A stretch of DNA of 64,000 bases from the NCBI GenBank assembly GCA_003223645.1, contig QHVT01000018.1:58467-122466 (forward strand). The letters run 5' to 3'. The notes beneath the pieces were generated by a model. The model searched no databases, was not told where the DNA came from, and saw only the letters and a list, made by a program, of their open reading frames with translations. The stretch comes from Acidobacteriota bacterium. GTDB taxonomy: Bacteria > Acidobacteriota > Thermoanaerobaculia > Gp7-AA8. The position numbers and the translations under genes were made by a program. Below, piece after piece: positions 19,363-28,053 of the stretch; the first letter of the stretch is position 1, and the number at the start of each line of letters is the position of its first letter.

Positions 19363-19467
19363 TCAGGGACCTCCCAGCGTGCGCATGACGATCGCGAACG
19401 CGATGAAGACGAGCGCGCGGACAAAAATCCACGTGGCGCGCGACGGCTGCGGACCGGCAAAGATCAT
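19363..19467 (-). CDS. 34-residue single-span membrane peptide
   Basis: ATG at 19467 overlaps the stop of the SPFH gene (ATGA), and its TGA at 19363-19365 lies two bases before the GTG of the FAAL-PKS. The product starts MIFAGPQPSRATW and continues as one hydrophobic helix (IFVRALVFIAFAIVM), then ends in RTLGGP. A positively charged residue precedes the helix. No family is recognised. Coupling on both sides argues for a real gene that acts with the SPFH protein or the exporter, or that simply keeps ribosomes moving into the synthase. It could still be a non-functional spacer ORF, but a chance hydrophobic span with two coupled junctions is less likely. Confidence 0.55.
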   Translation of the reverse strand: MIFAGPQPSRATWIFVRALVFIAFAIVMRTLGGP

Positions 19468-20387
19468 GGCTTCGCTCCTCCTGCCGCCGCGGGGTCGAAG
19501 AGAATCGGCAACCCGTCCGCGTTGCGGCCGATGAGAACGACTTTGGTGTTGTTCGATTTCGCGAGCTCCAGCGTCGCCTCGATGCCGCGCAGACGGAGGT
19601 AGCGCTCGTCGAGGTTCGCGGAGACGATCTTTTGAAACTTGCGAATGCCTTCCGCCTCGACCGCCTTGCGCTCCGCTTCACGCTTCGCTTCTTCGACGCG
19701 GTACTGCTGCAACTCGACCATCTGCTGCTGTCGCAGCTTGTCGTGGATCGCCTGCGACAACTCCGCGGGCAACGTGATCTGTTTGATGACCACGTCCTCG
19801 ACTTCCACCGCCTCGGTGTCGAGTTGCGTCCGCGCATACGCGACGCTGTCGTGCAGCGCGGCGGTGTATGTCCGCGGCTGCGTCAGCGTGGTGTACGTCG
19901 CGTCGCCGACGACGCGCTGCAGCGTCGACGAGATCTCCTGCACCACCAGCTTGCGCGCGTAGTCGGGGCCGAAGCGCTCGTGCAGATCGACGAGGCGCTC
20001 GATGCGCGGCCGGTAGCGGATCGAGATGTCGAAGACGATGTCGAGTCCGCCCGACGTCAGCACGCGAATCGGCGTGCTGATCTCCTGTACGCGCACGTTG
20101 TAGAGCGACATCTCGTCCCACGGCGCGATGACCTGCATTCCTTCGCCGTAGACCTTGTCGACGGTGCCGCCGAAGAAGCGGCTCCAGCGCACCGCGCGCT
20201 GTCCCGAGCCGACCGGGACGAAGATGCGGTCGTGCAGAAATCCGAAGACCAGCAGGAACAGCAGCGAGCCGCAGACGACTTCGAATGCGTGGCGCAGGAA
20301 CCACGGGCGCTCGTCCGGCAGGAGCAGGTCGTCAGGCGGCTCCATCGCATACAGCGCGGCGGTGCGGTGGCGCGCCCAGTCATGCAT
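19464..20387 (-). CDS. SPFH/band 7 (prohibitin-like) membrane protein
   Basis: 307 residues. A single transmembrane helix lies near residues 33-52 (VCGSLLFLLVFGF), followed by an SPFH domain with RWSRFFGGTVDKVYGEGMQ, ISIRYRP and LVVQEISSTLQRVVGD. A charged coiled-coil tail follows (QQQMVELQQYRVEEAKREAERKAVEAEG). This is the usual build of prohibitin-like scaffolds of membrane microdomains. It overlaps the ABC exporter gene by 8 bp and the micropeptide by 3 bp, so it is translationally linked to lipopeptide export. A scaffold or quality-control role for the exporter or the synthase is inference. The family assignment is firm; any proteolytic partner is not encoded nearby. Confidence 0.88.
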   Translation of the reverse strand: MHDWARHRTAALYAMEPPDDLLLPDERPWFLRHAFEVVCGSLLFLLVFGFLHDRIFVPVGSGQRAVRWSRFFGGTVDKVYGEGMQVIAPWDEMSLYNVRVQEISTPIRVLTSGGLDIVFDISIRYRPRIERLVDLHERFGPDYARKLVVQEISSTLQRVVGDATYTTLTQPRTYTAALHDSVAYARTQLDTEAVEVEDVVIKQITLPAELSQAIHDKLRQQQMVELQQYRVEEAKREAERKAVEAEGIRKFQKIVSANLDERYLRLRGIEATLELAKSNNTKVVLIGRNADGLPILFDPAAAGGAKP

Positions 20388-22011
20388 GGGCTGCCTCCTC
20401 CCATGCCTCGATCTGGCCGTTCTCCATCTTCAGCACGCGATCGGCGATGTGGAAGTAGTGATCGTCGTGCGTGGCCGCGATGATGGTCTTGCCGCGCCGC
20501 TTCAGATCCGGCAGCAGCGTTTCGTAGAAGAATCGGCGGAACGTCGGGTCCTGATCGGCGGCCCATTCGTCGAGCACCTGGATGGGCCGGTCCTCGAGAA
20601 GGCTGATGAGCAGCGCCAGGCGCTTGCGCTGTCCCGTCGAGAGATCGACGTTCGTGAAGCGCTCGCCGTCGACGATCGTGGTCTTGTCGTCGATCTCGAG
20701 GAGGTGCAGCAGCGCATCGGCGCGCTCCTGATCGATCGGGCGCAGTCCGTAGAGGACTTCGAACAGGTAGTAGTCGACGAAGATCGGCGAGAAGAGCGAG
20801 CGATACGCGGCGAACGACGTCTGCCGCAGCGGGCGTCCGTCGACGAGGATCTCGCCTTCATCAGGATAGTAGAGCGACGTGAGGATCCTGAGCAGCGTCG
20901 ACTTGCCGCTGCCGTTTCCTCCGACGATGAAGATGATCTCGCCGCGCTCGAACGTGCCGTCGATCGGACCGAGCGTGAACACCGGCTGTCCGCTTTTGTC
21001 GCGGTATCGATACATGACGCCGTCGAACGTGATGGTCTTGAAGTCGGAGAAGTTCTCGCGCGGCAGTACGTCGGTCGGCGTGCGCGCGCGCGCCTGCTCC
21101 AGCGCGCGCTCGATGCGCTCGATCGACGCGACGGCGACGTCGGCGTTGGTAAAGGCCGGCAGCGAGCCGAAGAGATTTCCGAGCGGACCGATGATGAAGA
21201 GGATCGTCGCCGCGCCCTTCGTCACCACTTTCGGATCGACGTCGGACAGGCGCGGCAGGAGAAAGACGATCGTGGCGATGAGGATGTAGAAGATCGTCTG
21301 CGCAAAGACGAACACGCGCGCGAAGCGGCCGCCCGTGCCGATCTTCAGTCGCGCCAGCCGGTCGGAACTGGCGTTCATGTCGCGCACGAGATCGTTGCCG
21401 CGCGCGAGGTTCACCTTCACTTCCTTGAACCCTTCGAGGAGACCGGTGAGCAGCCCGAAGTACTCGTGCTCGCGCTCCTGCGTGATCTGCGTGGCGCGCG
21501 AGAGACGGCGCAGCTCGCGGAGATGCACCGACACCGCGATGAGCGAGATCGCCAGCGTCATCAGAAACGCCAGTCGCGAGAGAAACGCGAGATAGAGAAC
21601 GCTGAAGAGCACCATCACCGCCGACTGGATGGCGATGACGAAGCTCGCGGCCGCGCTGGAGATCAGCATGATCTGCTGCGAGACCGTCGAGTAGATCGTG
21701 GAGCGTCCGATCTGTTCGAGCGGAGAAAGATCGGATGCGCGGATGGAGTCGGTGATGCGCTGGCGGATGCGGTTGAGCACCGTTTCCACGAGCAGCGTCG
21801 AGGCCACGAGGATGTAGTGCTGGGCGATGACGAAGACGGCGATGATGGCGATGAAGAGAAAGAGTTGTTTGCCTGAGGGCTTGCCGCTTCCGGCCGCGGA
21901 GTTGATGACGCCGAGGAGGACCGCGTTCACCATTCCGGAGATCGTCGCCATGACGCCGATCTTCGTCAGCGACACCGGTGACTCCTGTTTCAGCAGCGCG
22001 AACAGGCGCAT
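20380..22011 (-). CDS. Cyclic-peptide-type ABC exporter (fused membrane and ATPase domains)
   Basis: 543 residues. About six transmembrane helices fill residues 15-290. The ATPase domain has Walker A GGNGSGKST, signature DLSTGQRKR, Walker B PIQVLDEWAADQDP and switch H in AATHDDHYF. LDEWAADQDP and the compact membrane half are typical of the SyrD/PvdE-like cyclic peptide exporters. ATG at 22011 has GAGGTG upstream. It is the first gene of the tightly overlapping run SPFH, micropeptide and synthases, so it most likely exports the lipopeptide across the inner membrane. Confidence 0.9.
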   Translation of the reverse strand: MRLFALLKQESPVSLTKIGVMATISGMVNAVLLGVINSAAGSGKPSGKQLFLFIAIIAVFVIAQHYILVASTLLVETVLNRIRQRITDSIRASDLSPLEQIGRSTIYSTVSQQIMLISSAAASFVIAIQSAVMVLFSVLYLAFLSRLAFLMTLAISLIAVSVHLRELRRLSRATQITQEREHEYFGLLTGLLEGFKEVKVNLARGNDLVRDMNASSDRLARLKIGTGGRFARVFVFAQTIFYILIATIVFLLPRLSDVDPKVVTKGAATILFIIGPLGNLFGSLPAFTNADVAVASIERIERALEQARARTPTDVLPRENFSDFKTITFDGVMYRYRDKSGQPVFTLGPIDGTFERGEIIFIVGGNGSGKSTLLRILTSLYYPDEGEILVDGRPLRQTSFAAYRSLFSPIFVDYYLFEVLYGLRPIDQERADALLHLLEIDDKTTIVDGERFTNVDLSTGQRKRLALLISLLEDRPIQVLDEWAADQDPTFRRFFYETLLPDLKRRGKTIIAATHDDHYFHIADRVLKMENGQIEAWEEAAHA

Positions 22012-22042
22012 CGCGACACCTCACCCTTGTGACGTGGAGTTG

Positions 22043-22080
22043 CCGCGCCGGAAGCGTGGACCCTCGCCTCCGGCGCGCGG
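22043..22080. repeat. Intergenic palindrome upstream of the exporter
   Basis: CCGCGCCGGAAGCG pairs imperfectly with CGCCTCCGGCGCGCGG. The core GCGCCGGAGGCG is shared with the larger palindrome at 34252-34311. It occupies most of the gap between the DUF697-like gene and the exporter gene. Confidence 0.5.
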
Positions 22081-22104
22081 TTGATGGACGATTCACTGCA
22101 GGGA

Positions 22105-22755
22105 CTACGCGGCTCTCTCCGTTGCGCTGGTCTCGTACCACTTCACATAACGGCCGACGGCGTCATTGATCGATTCGAGCAGCACCTCCGGATCGGTGTT
22201 CCCGCCGTAGGCGACGAACGTCTCGATGGCGACGTTCCCGAGCATGTACGTGATACCTGCCGCGAACGCCGACTGCGTGAAGCCGCTCAGGAACGAACCG
22301 ACGAACGGGATCATGCGCACCAGGGCGCCGGGCAGGGCGGCGGCGAACGACTGCGGAATCAGCGCCGCGAAAATGGAGGAGAGCAGATCCTGAAAACGCG
22401 TCTTCTCGATCGAGACGCCGTAGTAGCGCGCGATCGCTTTGATCATGTAGTAGTTCACGGCGGAGAGAAACGCGACGTCGAGCACGGCAAACGGCAGAAA
22501 TCCGCCGACCACCGACCAGAGCACGAACCGCTGCACGATCTGTTGCGGCGGAGTCAGGGCCGCGCGCACCGTCAACGCATTCGGCAACGGCCCCGGCGTG
22601 ATTCCGCCGGCGAGTCCTTCCAGAGCGCGTTCCTCTGCCCACGCTTCGCTCCGTATGCCCGGACGGAATCGTGAGGTCGGTGCGACCGCAATCCAATTCC
22701 AATTCACCGGGACTTCTGCTCTCGCTGCATTCCGGCTTCTCGCTCCTGTCGCCAT
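22105..22755 (-). CDS. DUF697-like membrane protein
   Basis: 216 residues with a strong AAGGAG site eight bases before the ATG. The N-terminal 80 residues are charged or proline-containing. Two or three hydrophobic segments follow (FVLWSVVGGFLPFAVLDVAFL, PGALVRMIPFVGSFLSGF). The pattern MIKAIARYYGVSIEKTRFQDLLSS, then a glycine-rich hydrophobic segment and AITYMLGNVAIE-like tail, matches my memory of DUF697/YcjF-type domains. Function is unknown. It sits between the ECF sigma gene and the exporter, all in one direction, and may be part of the same regulon. Confidence 0.65.
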   Translation of the reverse strand: MATGARSRNAARAEVPVNWNWIAVAPTSRFRPGIRSEAWAEERALEGLAGGITPGPLPNALTVRAALTPPQQIVQRFVLWSVVGGFLPFAVLDVAFLSAVNYYMIKAIARYYGVSIEKTRFQDLLSSIFAALIPQSFAAALPGALVRMIPFVGSFLSGFTQSAFAAGITYMLGNVAIETFVAYGGNTDPEVLLESINDAVGRYVKWYETSATERAA

Positions 22756-22821
22756 CGGTTGTTCTCCTTTCTCTCGAAGACAAAGACTCTCTTCGACTCC
22801 TTACTGTCTCGAGTCCGCGGT

Positions 22822-23418
22822 TCATCTCATTTTTTCCGTCGTTCTGTCTGAATTCTTTTTCCGCCCCTGCTTCTTCACTGCATCCAGCAGACGCCGCCGC
22901 GCACGGAAGAGCACGCGATTGAAATGCGCGGAGGTGAGGCCGAGGGACTCGCAGATCCGCTCCTTCGGCTCGTGGTGCAGATAGAAGCGGCGCAGCAGCT
23001 GGCGATCACGCTGCGTCCGAATCGCCGCGATTGCATTACAGAGCAGTTCGTATTCCTCGGCGTGGAGGACGCGCATCAATTGACCGGGCGACGGATCGAC
23101 GAACTCCTCGAGTGGCCGCCCTTCGATCTCCGTCTGCTGCCGCAGGCGCTTGCGGCGATTGCGCGCCATCAGCAGCGTGCGCGCGGTCTGGCGGAGGAAT
23201 TGTCCGAGGGCGCCGGGATCGTCGAGACCGCGCCCGCGCAGCCGCACGAGCACGACGGCGAACGTGTCCTGATGGAGGTCCTCGGCGATCCAACGGTTGC
23301 GCGTCAGCGCCTCCAGCATGCGCATCATCGACGGGCCGTAATGTCGCACCAGCTCGTTCTCCGCCTCGGCATCGCCGGCGCGGATGCGCCGGACGAGGTC
23401 ACTGCCCTTCTCCTCCAT
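22822..23418 (-). CDS. ECF-type sigma factor
   Basis: 198 residues. Region 2 resembles YGPSMMRMLEALTRNRWIAEDLHQDTF; region 4 is AIRTQRDRQLLRRFYLHHEP followed by a helix-turn-helix (CESLGLTSAHFNRVLFRARRRL). GGGAG lies upstream of the ATG. No anti-sigma factor gene is adjacent. It is the most upstream gene of the lipopeptide-side minus-strand run, about 65 bp from the DUF697-like gene, so it is the natural candidate regulator. That link is inferred from position only. Confidence 0.87.
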   Translation of the reverse strand: MEEKGSDLVRRIRAGDAEAENELVRHYGPSMMRMLEALTRNRWIAEDLHQDTFAVVLVRLRGRGLDDPGALGQFLRQTARTLLMARNRRKRLRQQTEIEGRPLEEFVDPSPGQLMRVLHAEEYELLCNAIAAIRTQRDRQLLRRFYLHHEPKERICESLGLTSAHFNRVLFRARRRLLDAVKKQGRKKNSDRTTEKMR

Positions 23419-23754
23419 CCGTCTCCCATTGGCGAGAGATCGAGGCAGACACGAATCGCGTCAAATAGTTTATGACTTAGTGACTGCTTAGCTTACTTCT
23501 CTCGCTGCGGAGAAAAGTACTGCGGATGAAACGTGGATGCTGTGCAGAATTGGACAAGCGCGAGACAACGCGTGGCCGATCAAGCGCCTCCGTGATACCA
23601 CGTGTAGATCGGCCATCCGATCGCGGCACCGATCACCAGCAAGCAGCACGAGCAGGAGGATCGTTTTCGGGTAATGCTTCCCCACCGGCAGATGCCGCGT
23701 CATCGAGCCGTAAGAGGAGATTCGCTCGCGCGAGTGCCGTCCGCTGCCCGTCAA
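23419..23754. other. Gap between the sigma gene and the small membrane gene
   Basis: No intact gene is convincing here. It holds the presumed leader and promoter of the ECF sigma gene, in which I cannot assign a clear -35/-10, and a broken-looking small membrane ORF described separately. Confidence 0.4.
23581..23703 (-). pseudogene. Possible frameshifted small membrane protein
   Basis: From the ATG at 23703 the frame reads MTRHLPVGKHYPKTILLLVLLAG, a basic N-terminus and a hydrophobic run. The hydrophobic pattern continues in the next frame as LVIGAAIGWPIYTWYHGGA with a stop at 23581-23583. A one-base shift would join them into a protein of about 40 residues. No good ribosome site is seen. 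It may be a frameshifted gene, a sequencing error or chance. Confidence 0.25.
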
Positions 23755-23946
23755 TTAAGTGACGTGGTGCTTCAGAACATCGTCGGTGTTGCGCGAGAAA
23801 TAGATCATCACGACAGCCCCGAACAGGATTGCCCACTTCCACAGCTCGATCTTCGGAAGATCCTGTGTGACGAAGATTTGAACCGTGAAGATGACGGGTA
23901 GCGCTGACAGAACGATCCAGCCGAACCAAAAGAGAACTCTGCGCAT
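23755..23946 (-). CDS. Small two-span membrane protein
   Basis: 63 residues with AGGAGG six bases before the ATG, so translation is likely. Two hydrophobic helices are visible (VLFWFGWIVLSALPVIFTVQIF and WKWAILFGAVVMIYF), with a short basic N-terminus (MRR) and a polar tail. No family is recognised. It is divergent from the radical SAM gene and separated from the possible broken ORF by only a few bases. Confidence 0.6.
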   Translation of the reverse strand: MRRVLFWFGWIVLSALPVIFTVQIFVTQDLPKIELWKWAILFGAVVMIYFSRNTDDVLKHHVT

Positions 23947-24102
23947 GGCGGCCTCCTGGACGTAGTGTCAATCCGGCATCACTCGCGCGGAATGCCGGAG
24001 ATCACACCGTCGTGTGACAGAGACCCCTCGCCGCCTCGCGCGCACACGTGCATGTGACGACTGCTGCACGCCATCGGACGCTATCGACCGATCTTGTAAC
24101 CG

Positions 24103-25863
24103 GTGAAGCAACCGGACGTCGTTCTCATCCATCCGCCGAGCGTCTTCGACTTTCGCGATCGCACCATCTTCTACGGCCCGATCAGCGACGTCATCCCTTC
24201 GTCTCCTGTCTTCGAAATGTATCCGGTCGGCTTTCTCACGTTGGCCGCCTATCTGCGGCGGCACGGCTACCGCGTCACGATCGTCAATCTCGCGCTGCTC
24301 ATGATGCGCAGCCGCCGCTTCCGGCCCGAGAAGTTTCTGCGCCGTCTCCGTCCGCGGCTTTTCGGGATCGACCTGCACTGGCTTCCGCACGCGCATGGCG
24401 GCCCGGAAGTCGCGGCGCTGCTCAAGCGACTCCATCCCGACATTCCGATCGTGTTCGGCGGCATCTCCGCCACCTACTTTCACGAAGAGCTGATTCGCAA
24501 CGATGCCGTCGATTTCGTTCTGCGCGGCAGCGTGACCGAGCCGTCGCTGCTCGCGCTTCTCCGCGAGCTCGAAGGCGACCCCCAATTCCAACGCGTTCCC
24601 GGTTTGACGTGGAAGGACGACAGCGGAGCTCGCGTCAATCCCGACACGCTGCCGTCACGCACGCTCGATGAGTACGATTTCGACCTCGGCATGATGATCG
24701 GATCGGTCGTCAACCATCTCGACTTCTGGACGAGCATTCCGTTTCACGGGTGGTGGCGACATCCGATCACCGCCGTCTTCACGGTCCGCGGATGCGCGCG
24801 GCGCTGCGTGGCGTGCGGCGCGTCCGCCGATGCGTTCGGCCGCTTCATGCCCGGCCATTTCCCGCTGCGCCGCAGCCCGGCCGCGATCGGCGCGATGATT
24901 CGCGAGCTCGCGCGGATTACGCGCGCGCCGATCTTCCTCGTCGGCGATCTGCTCGACGGCGGCGCGGCGTACGCGTACGCCGTGCTCGATGAGTTGAAAC
25001 GCAGCGCCATCGACAACCGCATCGTCTTCGAGTTCTTCCGCCCGCCGCCAGCCGAATTCATCGGCCGCATCGACGCGTCGGTACGCCACTGGGGTGCGGA
25101 GCTCTCGCCGGAGAGCCACGACGAGTACGTCCGCGCGCGATTCGGCAAAGCGACGTTCACGAATGAGCGAATGGCCGAGGCGATCGAAGCGATCCTGGCG
25201 ACACGCTGTGAAGCACTCGATCTCTTCTTCATGATCGGCCTGCCCGGACAGACGTTCCGCAGCGTCATCGACATGACCGCCGAGATCGAGCGGCTCTTCC
25301 AGCGATTCGACCGCAGGCTCTCCGCGTTCATCACGCCGATGGGACCGTTCATCGATCCCGGCAGCGAAGGCTTCGAAGACGCGGAACGCCACGGCTACAT
25401 CATTCGCGCGCGCACGCTGGCCGAACATCGCGCACTCCTCGAACAACGCGACTGGGAGTCGATCCTCAACTACGAAACGAAATGGATGACGCGCGCGGAG
25501 ATCGTCGATGCGACCTATGAAGCGGCCGGGCGGCTCAACGATCTAAAGGAGCGCTACGGACGAATCTCGTCGCACATTGCCGCCGGCGTACGCGCGCGCC
25601 TCTCGAGCGCAAAGTCGATCCGAAAACAATTAGCCGCGGCCGGCGACGGTCCCCTCGATCCGAACATTCATCGCGCGCTCGTGGGCGAGATCCGCGCATT
25701 CTCCGAGGGGACGATCAACGACAAGGCAGAGCTCTTTCCGTCCGGCGCGTTCCTCAGAAACTTTCGCATCAGCGGCATCATCCCCTTCATCGCGCGAGAG
25801 CTGATGGGTCGATTCAGGGCGCGGACAACTAAGCCGTCCGTGATGCGTACTATACGTGCGTGA
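24103..25863 (+). CDS. B12-binding-type radical SAM protein
   Basis: 586 residues from GTG. The N-terminal 130 residues have the Rossmann-like pattern of B12-binding domains (DVVLIHPP, VGFLTLAAYLRRHGYRV, IPIVFGGISATYF). The radical SAM domain carries the CxxxCxxC cluster motif near residues 231-238 (GCARRCVAC). A charged C-terminal extension of about 130 residues follows, including an RISSHIAAGVRARL segment. Members often act in methylation or rearrangement of unreactive carbons, but no substrate can be named. The next gene overlaps its stop by GTGA. Confidence 0.82.
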   Translation: MKQPDVVLIHPPSVFDFRDRTIFYGPISDVIPSSPVFEMYPVGFLTLAAYLRRHGYRVTIVNLALLMMRSRRFRPEKFLRRLRPRLFGIDLHWLPHAHGGPEVAALLKRLHPDIPIVFGGISATYFHEELIRNDAVDFVLRGSVTEPSLLALLRELEGDPQFQRVPGLTWKDDSGARVNPDTLPSRTLDEYDFDLGMMIGSVVNHLDFWTSIPFHGWWRHPITAVFTVRGCARRCVACGASADAFGRFMPGHFPLRRSPAAIGAMIRELARITRAPIFLVGDLLDGGAAYAYAVLDELKRSAIDNRIVFEFFRPPPAEFIGRIDASVRHWGAELSPESHDEYVRARFGKATFTNERMAEAIEAILATRCEALDLFFMIGLPGQTFRSVIDMTAEIERLFQRFDRRLSAFITPMGPFIDPGSEGFEDAERHGYIIRARTLAEHRALLEQRDWESILNYETKWMTRAEIVDATYEAAGRLNDLKERYGRISSHIAAGVRARLSSAKSIRKQLAAAGDGPLDPNIHRALVGEIRAFSEGTINDKAELFPSGAFLRNFRISGIIPFIARELMGRFRARTTKPSVMRTIRA

Positions 25864-27038
25864 AACTGTTGGCCGCGCACATCGTCCTCGCGGTGATTCC
25901 GCTGCATGCGGCCGCCCAGGAGTGCGTCTCTCCTGCCTTCCGCGCTCCGGTGCGCTACGGCGTCGCGGCCGATGAAGTCGTGCTTGCGGCGGATCTCGAC
26001 GGCGACGGCGCGATCGACATCCTGACCTCCGGCAACCAGGTGGATGAGGTCAGCACGTTCTCGGTCCTTCGGAATCTCGGTGCCGGAGCGTTCGCACACG
26101 AGCAGCAGATCGAGAGCGGCTTTGGTGAGCGGATCGAGGATTTGTCCGATCTCGACGGCGACGGCATCGTTGATCTCCTCGCTTCGAACTACTGGCAAAA
26201 CGGCATCGCGATGTATCGCGGTTTGGGATCACTGCACTTCAGTGCTGGTACGGCGTTCGGGACGGCCACACATGGCGGACCGTCGCGAGCCGTCGATTAC
26301 GACAATGACGGGCGAACCGACATGGTCAGCTTCTCGTTCGGCTCCGGCAATCCCGTTCGCGTTCACCTCTTCCGCGGACACGGCGACGGAGCGTTCGACG
26401 CGAAACAGACATTCGAGACCGGCATTGCAAACGCGGCCTCGCCGTCGATGCGTGTTCGTGACGGCAACGTCGAGTTCCTGGTGAGCGAACACTCAGGCCA
26501 TCTCTGGTTGTTGCGGATTGCGCCCGGCGGAGTCTCCACGACGACGCTGGACGCAGGTCCCGGCTTGGATTTGACGAGCACATTCAGCGATGTCAACGGC
26601 GATGGAATTGCCGACATCGTGGAGACGAACGACGGCGGCAGTGAAGCGGACGCCAACCCGTTCGAGTGGATTTTCATCAGGCTCGGCAAATCTGACGGAA
26701 GCTTCGGGGATCGCCGCCAGCTGATGCAGGCCCGGCGAGTCTCCTTCCCAACGGAGCTTCTTGCTCGCGACTTTAATGGTGATGGTCTCGTGGATCTCAT
26801 CGCTGGCGACTTTCACGCCGCGACTGTTTATTTCTTTCGCGGACGCGGCACCGGAGAGTTCGATGGCGGATTGCCGATCGATGCCGGCGGCCCGGTGAAC
26901 GATCTCGCCGCCGGTGACTTGAATGGCGACGGCCGGCTGGACTTGGTGACCGCAAACGACAATCACTCCGTCTCGATCGTCATCAACGACGGCGGCACGC
27001 GCTGTCTCCCAAACCGGCATCGCGCCGTCCGGCATTGA
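25860..27038 (+). CDS. Secreted FG-GAP/VCBS repeat protein
   Basis: 392 residues with a short signal peptide (KLLAAHIVLAVIPLHAAAQ). At least six calcium-loop repeats are visible: DLDGDGAIDIL, DLDGDGIVDLL, DYDNDGRTDMV, DVNGDGIADIV, DFNGDGLVDLI and DLNGDGRLDLV. These build an integrin-like beta-propeller, usually for adhesion or binding at the surface. The length suits one seven-bladed propeller. The GTG overlaps the stop of the radical SAM gene, so the two are co-translated, though no functional link is obvious. Confidence 0.85.
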   Translation: MKLLAAHIVLAVIPLHAAAQECVSPAFRAPVRYGVAADEVVLAADLDGDGAIDILTSGNQVDEVSTFSVLRNLGAGAFAHEQQIESGFGERIEDLSDLDGDGIVDLLASNYWQNGIAMYRGLGSLHFSAGTAFGTATHGGPSRAVDYDNDGRTDMVSFSFGSGNPVRVHLFRGHGDGAFDAKQTFETGIANAASPSMRVRDGNVEFLVSEHSGHLWLLRIAPGGVSTTTLDAGPGLDLTSTFSDVNGDGIADIVETNDGGSEADANPFEWIFIRLGKSDGSFGDRRQLMQARRVSFPTELLARDFNGDGLVDLIAGDFHAATVYFFRGRGTGEFDGGLPIDAGGPVNDLAAGDLNGDGRLDLVTANDNHSVSIVINDGGTRCLPNRHRAVRH

Positions 27039-27112
27039 GCTCACGCGCGCGAACACACGCACATGTGACACACGATGCAGCCTCCGTCCGGTTCGCGACC
27101 GATCGTGATCGC

Positions 27113-27973
27113 ATGAGCACTGCCGATTTGCAACGCGTCCTCGTTCCCACGGACCTGAGCGACTTCGCCGGAACCGCGCTTCGCTGGGCCGGCATGTTCC
27201 AGCGCCGGATCGGCGCACGATTGACCTTGCTCTATGCGAACGAGCCGTACATCCCGTTCGACGTGATCGAAGGTCCCGCCGCGTACCTGCTGCAGCGCGA
27301 TCCTGAATTCCGCGTGCGGCTGACGGTGGAGCTGCGCGATCACGTCGAACGATTTCTGCCCGACGTCGGCGATGCCGCCGAAACCATGATCGTCGACGCC
27401 GCGCCCGCCGCGGCGATCCTCGAGACAGCCGAGTCACTCGATGCGGACTTGATCGTCATGGGCACGCACGGCCGCACCGGCTGGCGCCGTGCCCTCCTCG
27501 GCTCGGTCGCCGCGAACGTCGTCCATCACACCGATCGTCCCGTTCTCTGCGTTCCCGCGGATGCGCCGGCGGCGATCGGCAGGATACTCTGTCCCGTCAA
27601 CTTCACCCCGATCGCACGCATCGCGCTCGATGAGGCGGCGAGGCTCGCGGAGACATTCGACGCCGAGCTCCTCATCGCCCACGTCACCGATGCCATCGAT
27701 CACGCATCCGACGTGGAAGGCGAATTCGCCGCGTGGGTCGAGCCGCACGTCCTCAGCCGCTGCCGCTATTCGCACATCACTTCGTCCGGCAACGCGGCGG
27801 AAGAAACCATCCGGATGGCGCATGATGCGAACGCAGACCTGATCGTCCTCGGCGCCCGCCACAAACGCTTCGCCGACGCGACCGTCATCGGCACGACGAC
27901 CGAACGCGTCATCCGATTTGCGAGAAAACCCGTGTGGGCCGTGGTCGCGCCGCAATCGAACATTCACCCGTGA
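27113..27973 (+). CDS. Universal stress protein, two UspA domains
   Basis: 286 residues from ATG 27113, just before TADLQRVLVPTDLSDFA; a longer frame upstream has no homology. Domain 1 has the nucleotide-binding pattern GTHGRTGWRRALLGSVAANVV. Domain 2 (VLGARHKRFADATVIGTTTERVI) has a less standard loop, so it may bind nucleotide weakly. Tandem UspA proteins are cytoplasmic stress-survival factors. It stands alone after the FG-GAP gene. Confidence 0.88.
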   Translation: MSTADLQRVLVPTDLSDFAGTALRWAGMFQRRIGARLTLLYANEPYIPFDVIEGPAAYLLQRDPEFRVRLTVELRDHVERFLPDVGDAAETMIVDAAPAAAILETAESLDADLIVMGTHGRTGWRRALLGSVAANVVHHTDRPVLCVPADAPAAIGRILCPVNFTPIARIALDEAARLAETFDAELLIAHVTDAIDHASDVEGEFAAWVEPHVLSRCRYSHITSSGNAAEETIRMAHDANADLIVLGARHKRFADATVIGTTTERVIRFARKPVWAVVAPQSNIHP

Positions 27974-28053
27974 TTGCCGCCACGTGGGAACCGTGACCGG
28001 TTCAACAGCCGCGTCTCTCCTTCGCAACCACTGTTAAGGCGAAGGAGTTTGCT

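Noticed and set aside
17618..19534. Plus-strand ORF of 638 codons opposite FAAL and KS
   Set aside because: Same shadow pattern and no recognisable domain; the opposite strand has FAAL and KS motifs.
19361..19837. Upstream extension of the FAAL-PKS reading frame
   Set aside because: The extra residues are Ser/Arg-rich and lie over the SPFH coding region; GTG 19360 with GGGAGG fits homology.
23526..23762. Plus-strand ORF of 78 codons
   Set aside because: Polar, Arg/Ser-rich shadow with no ribosome site.
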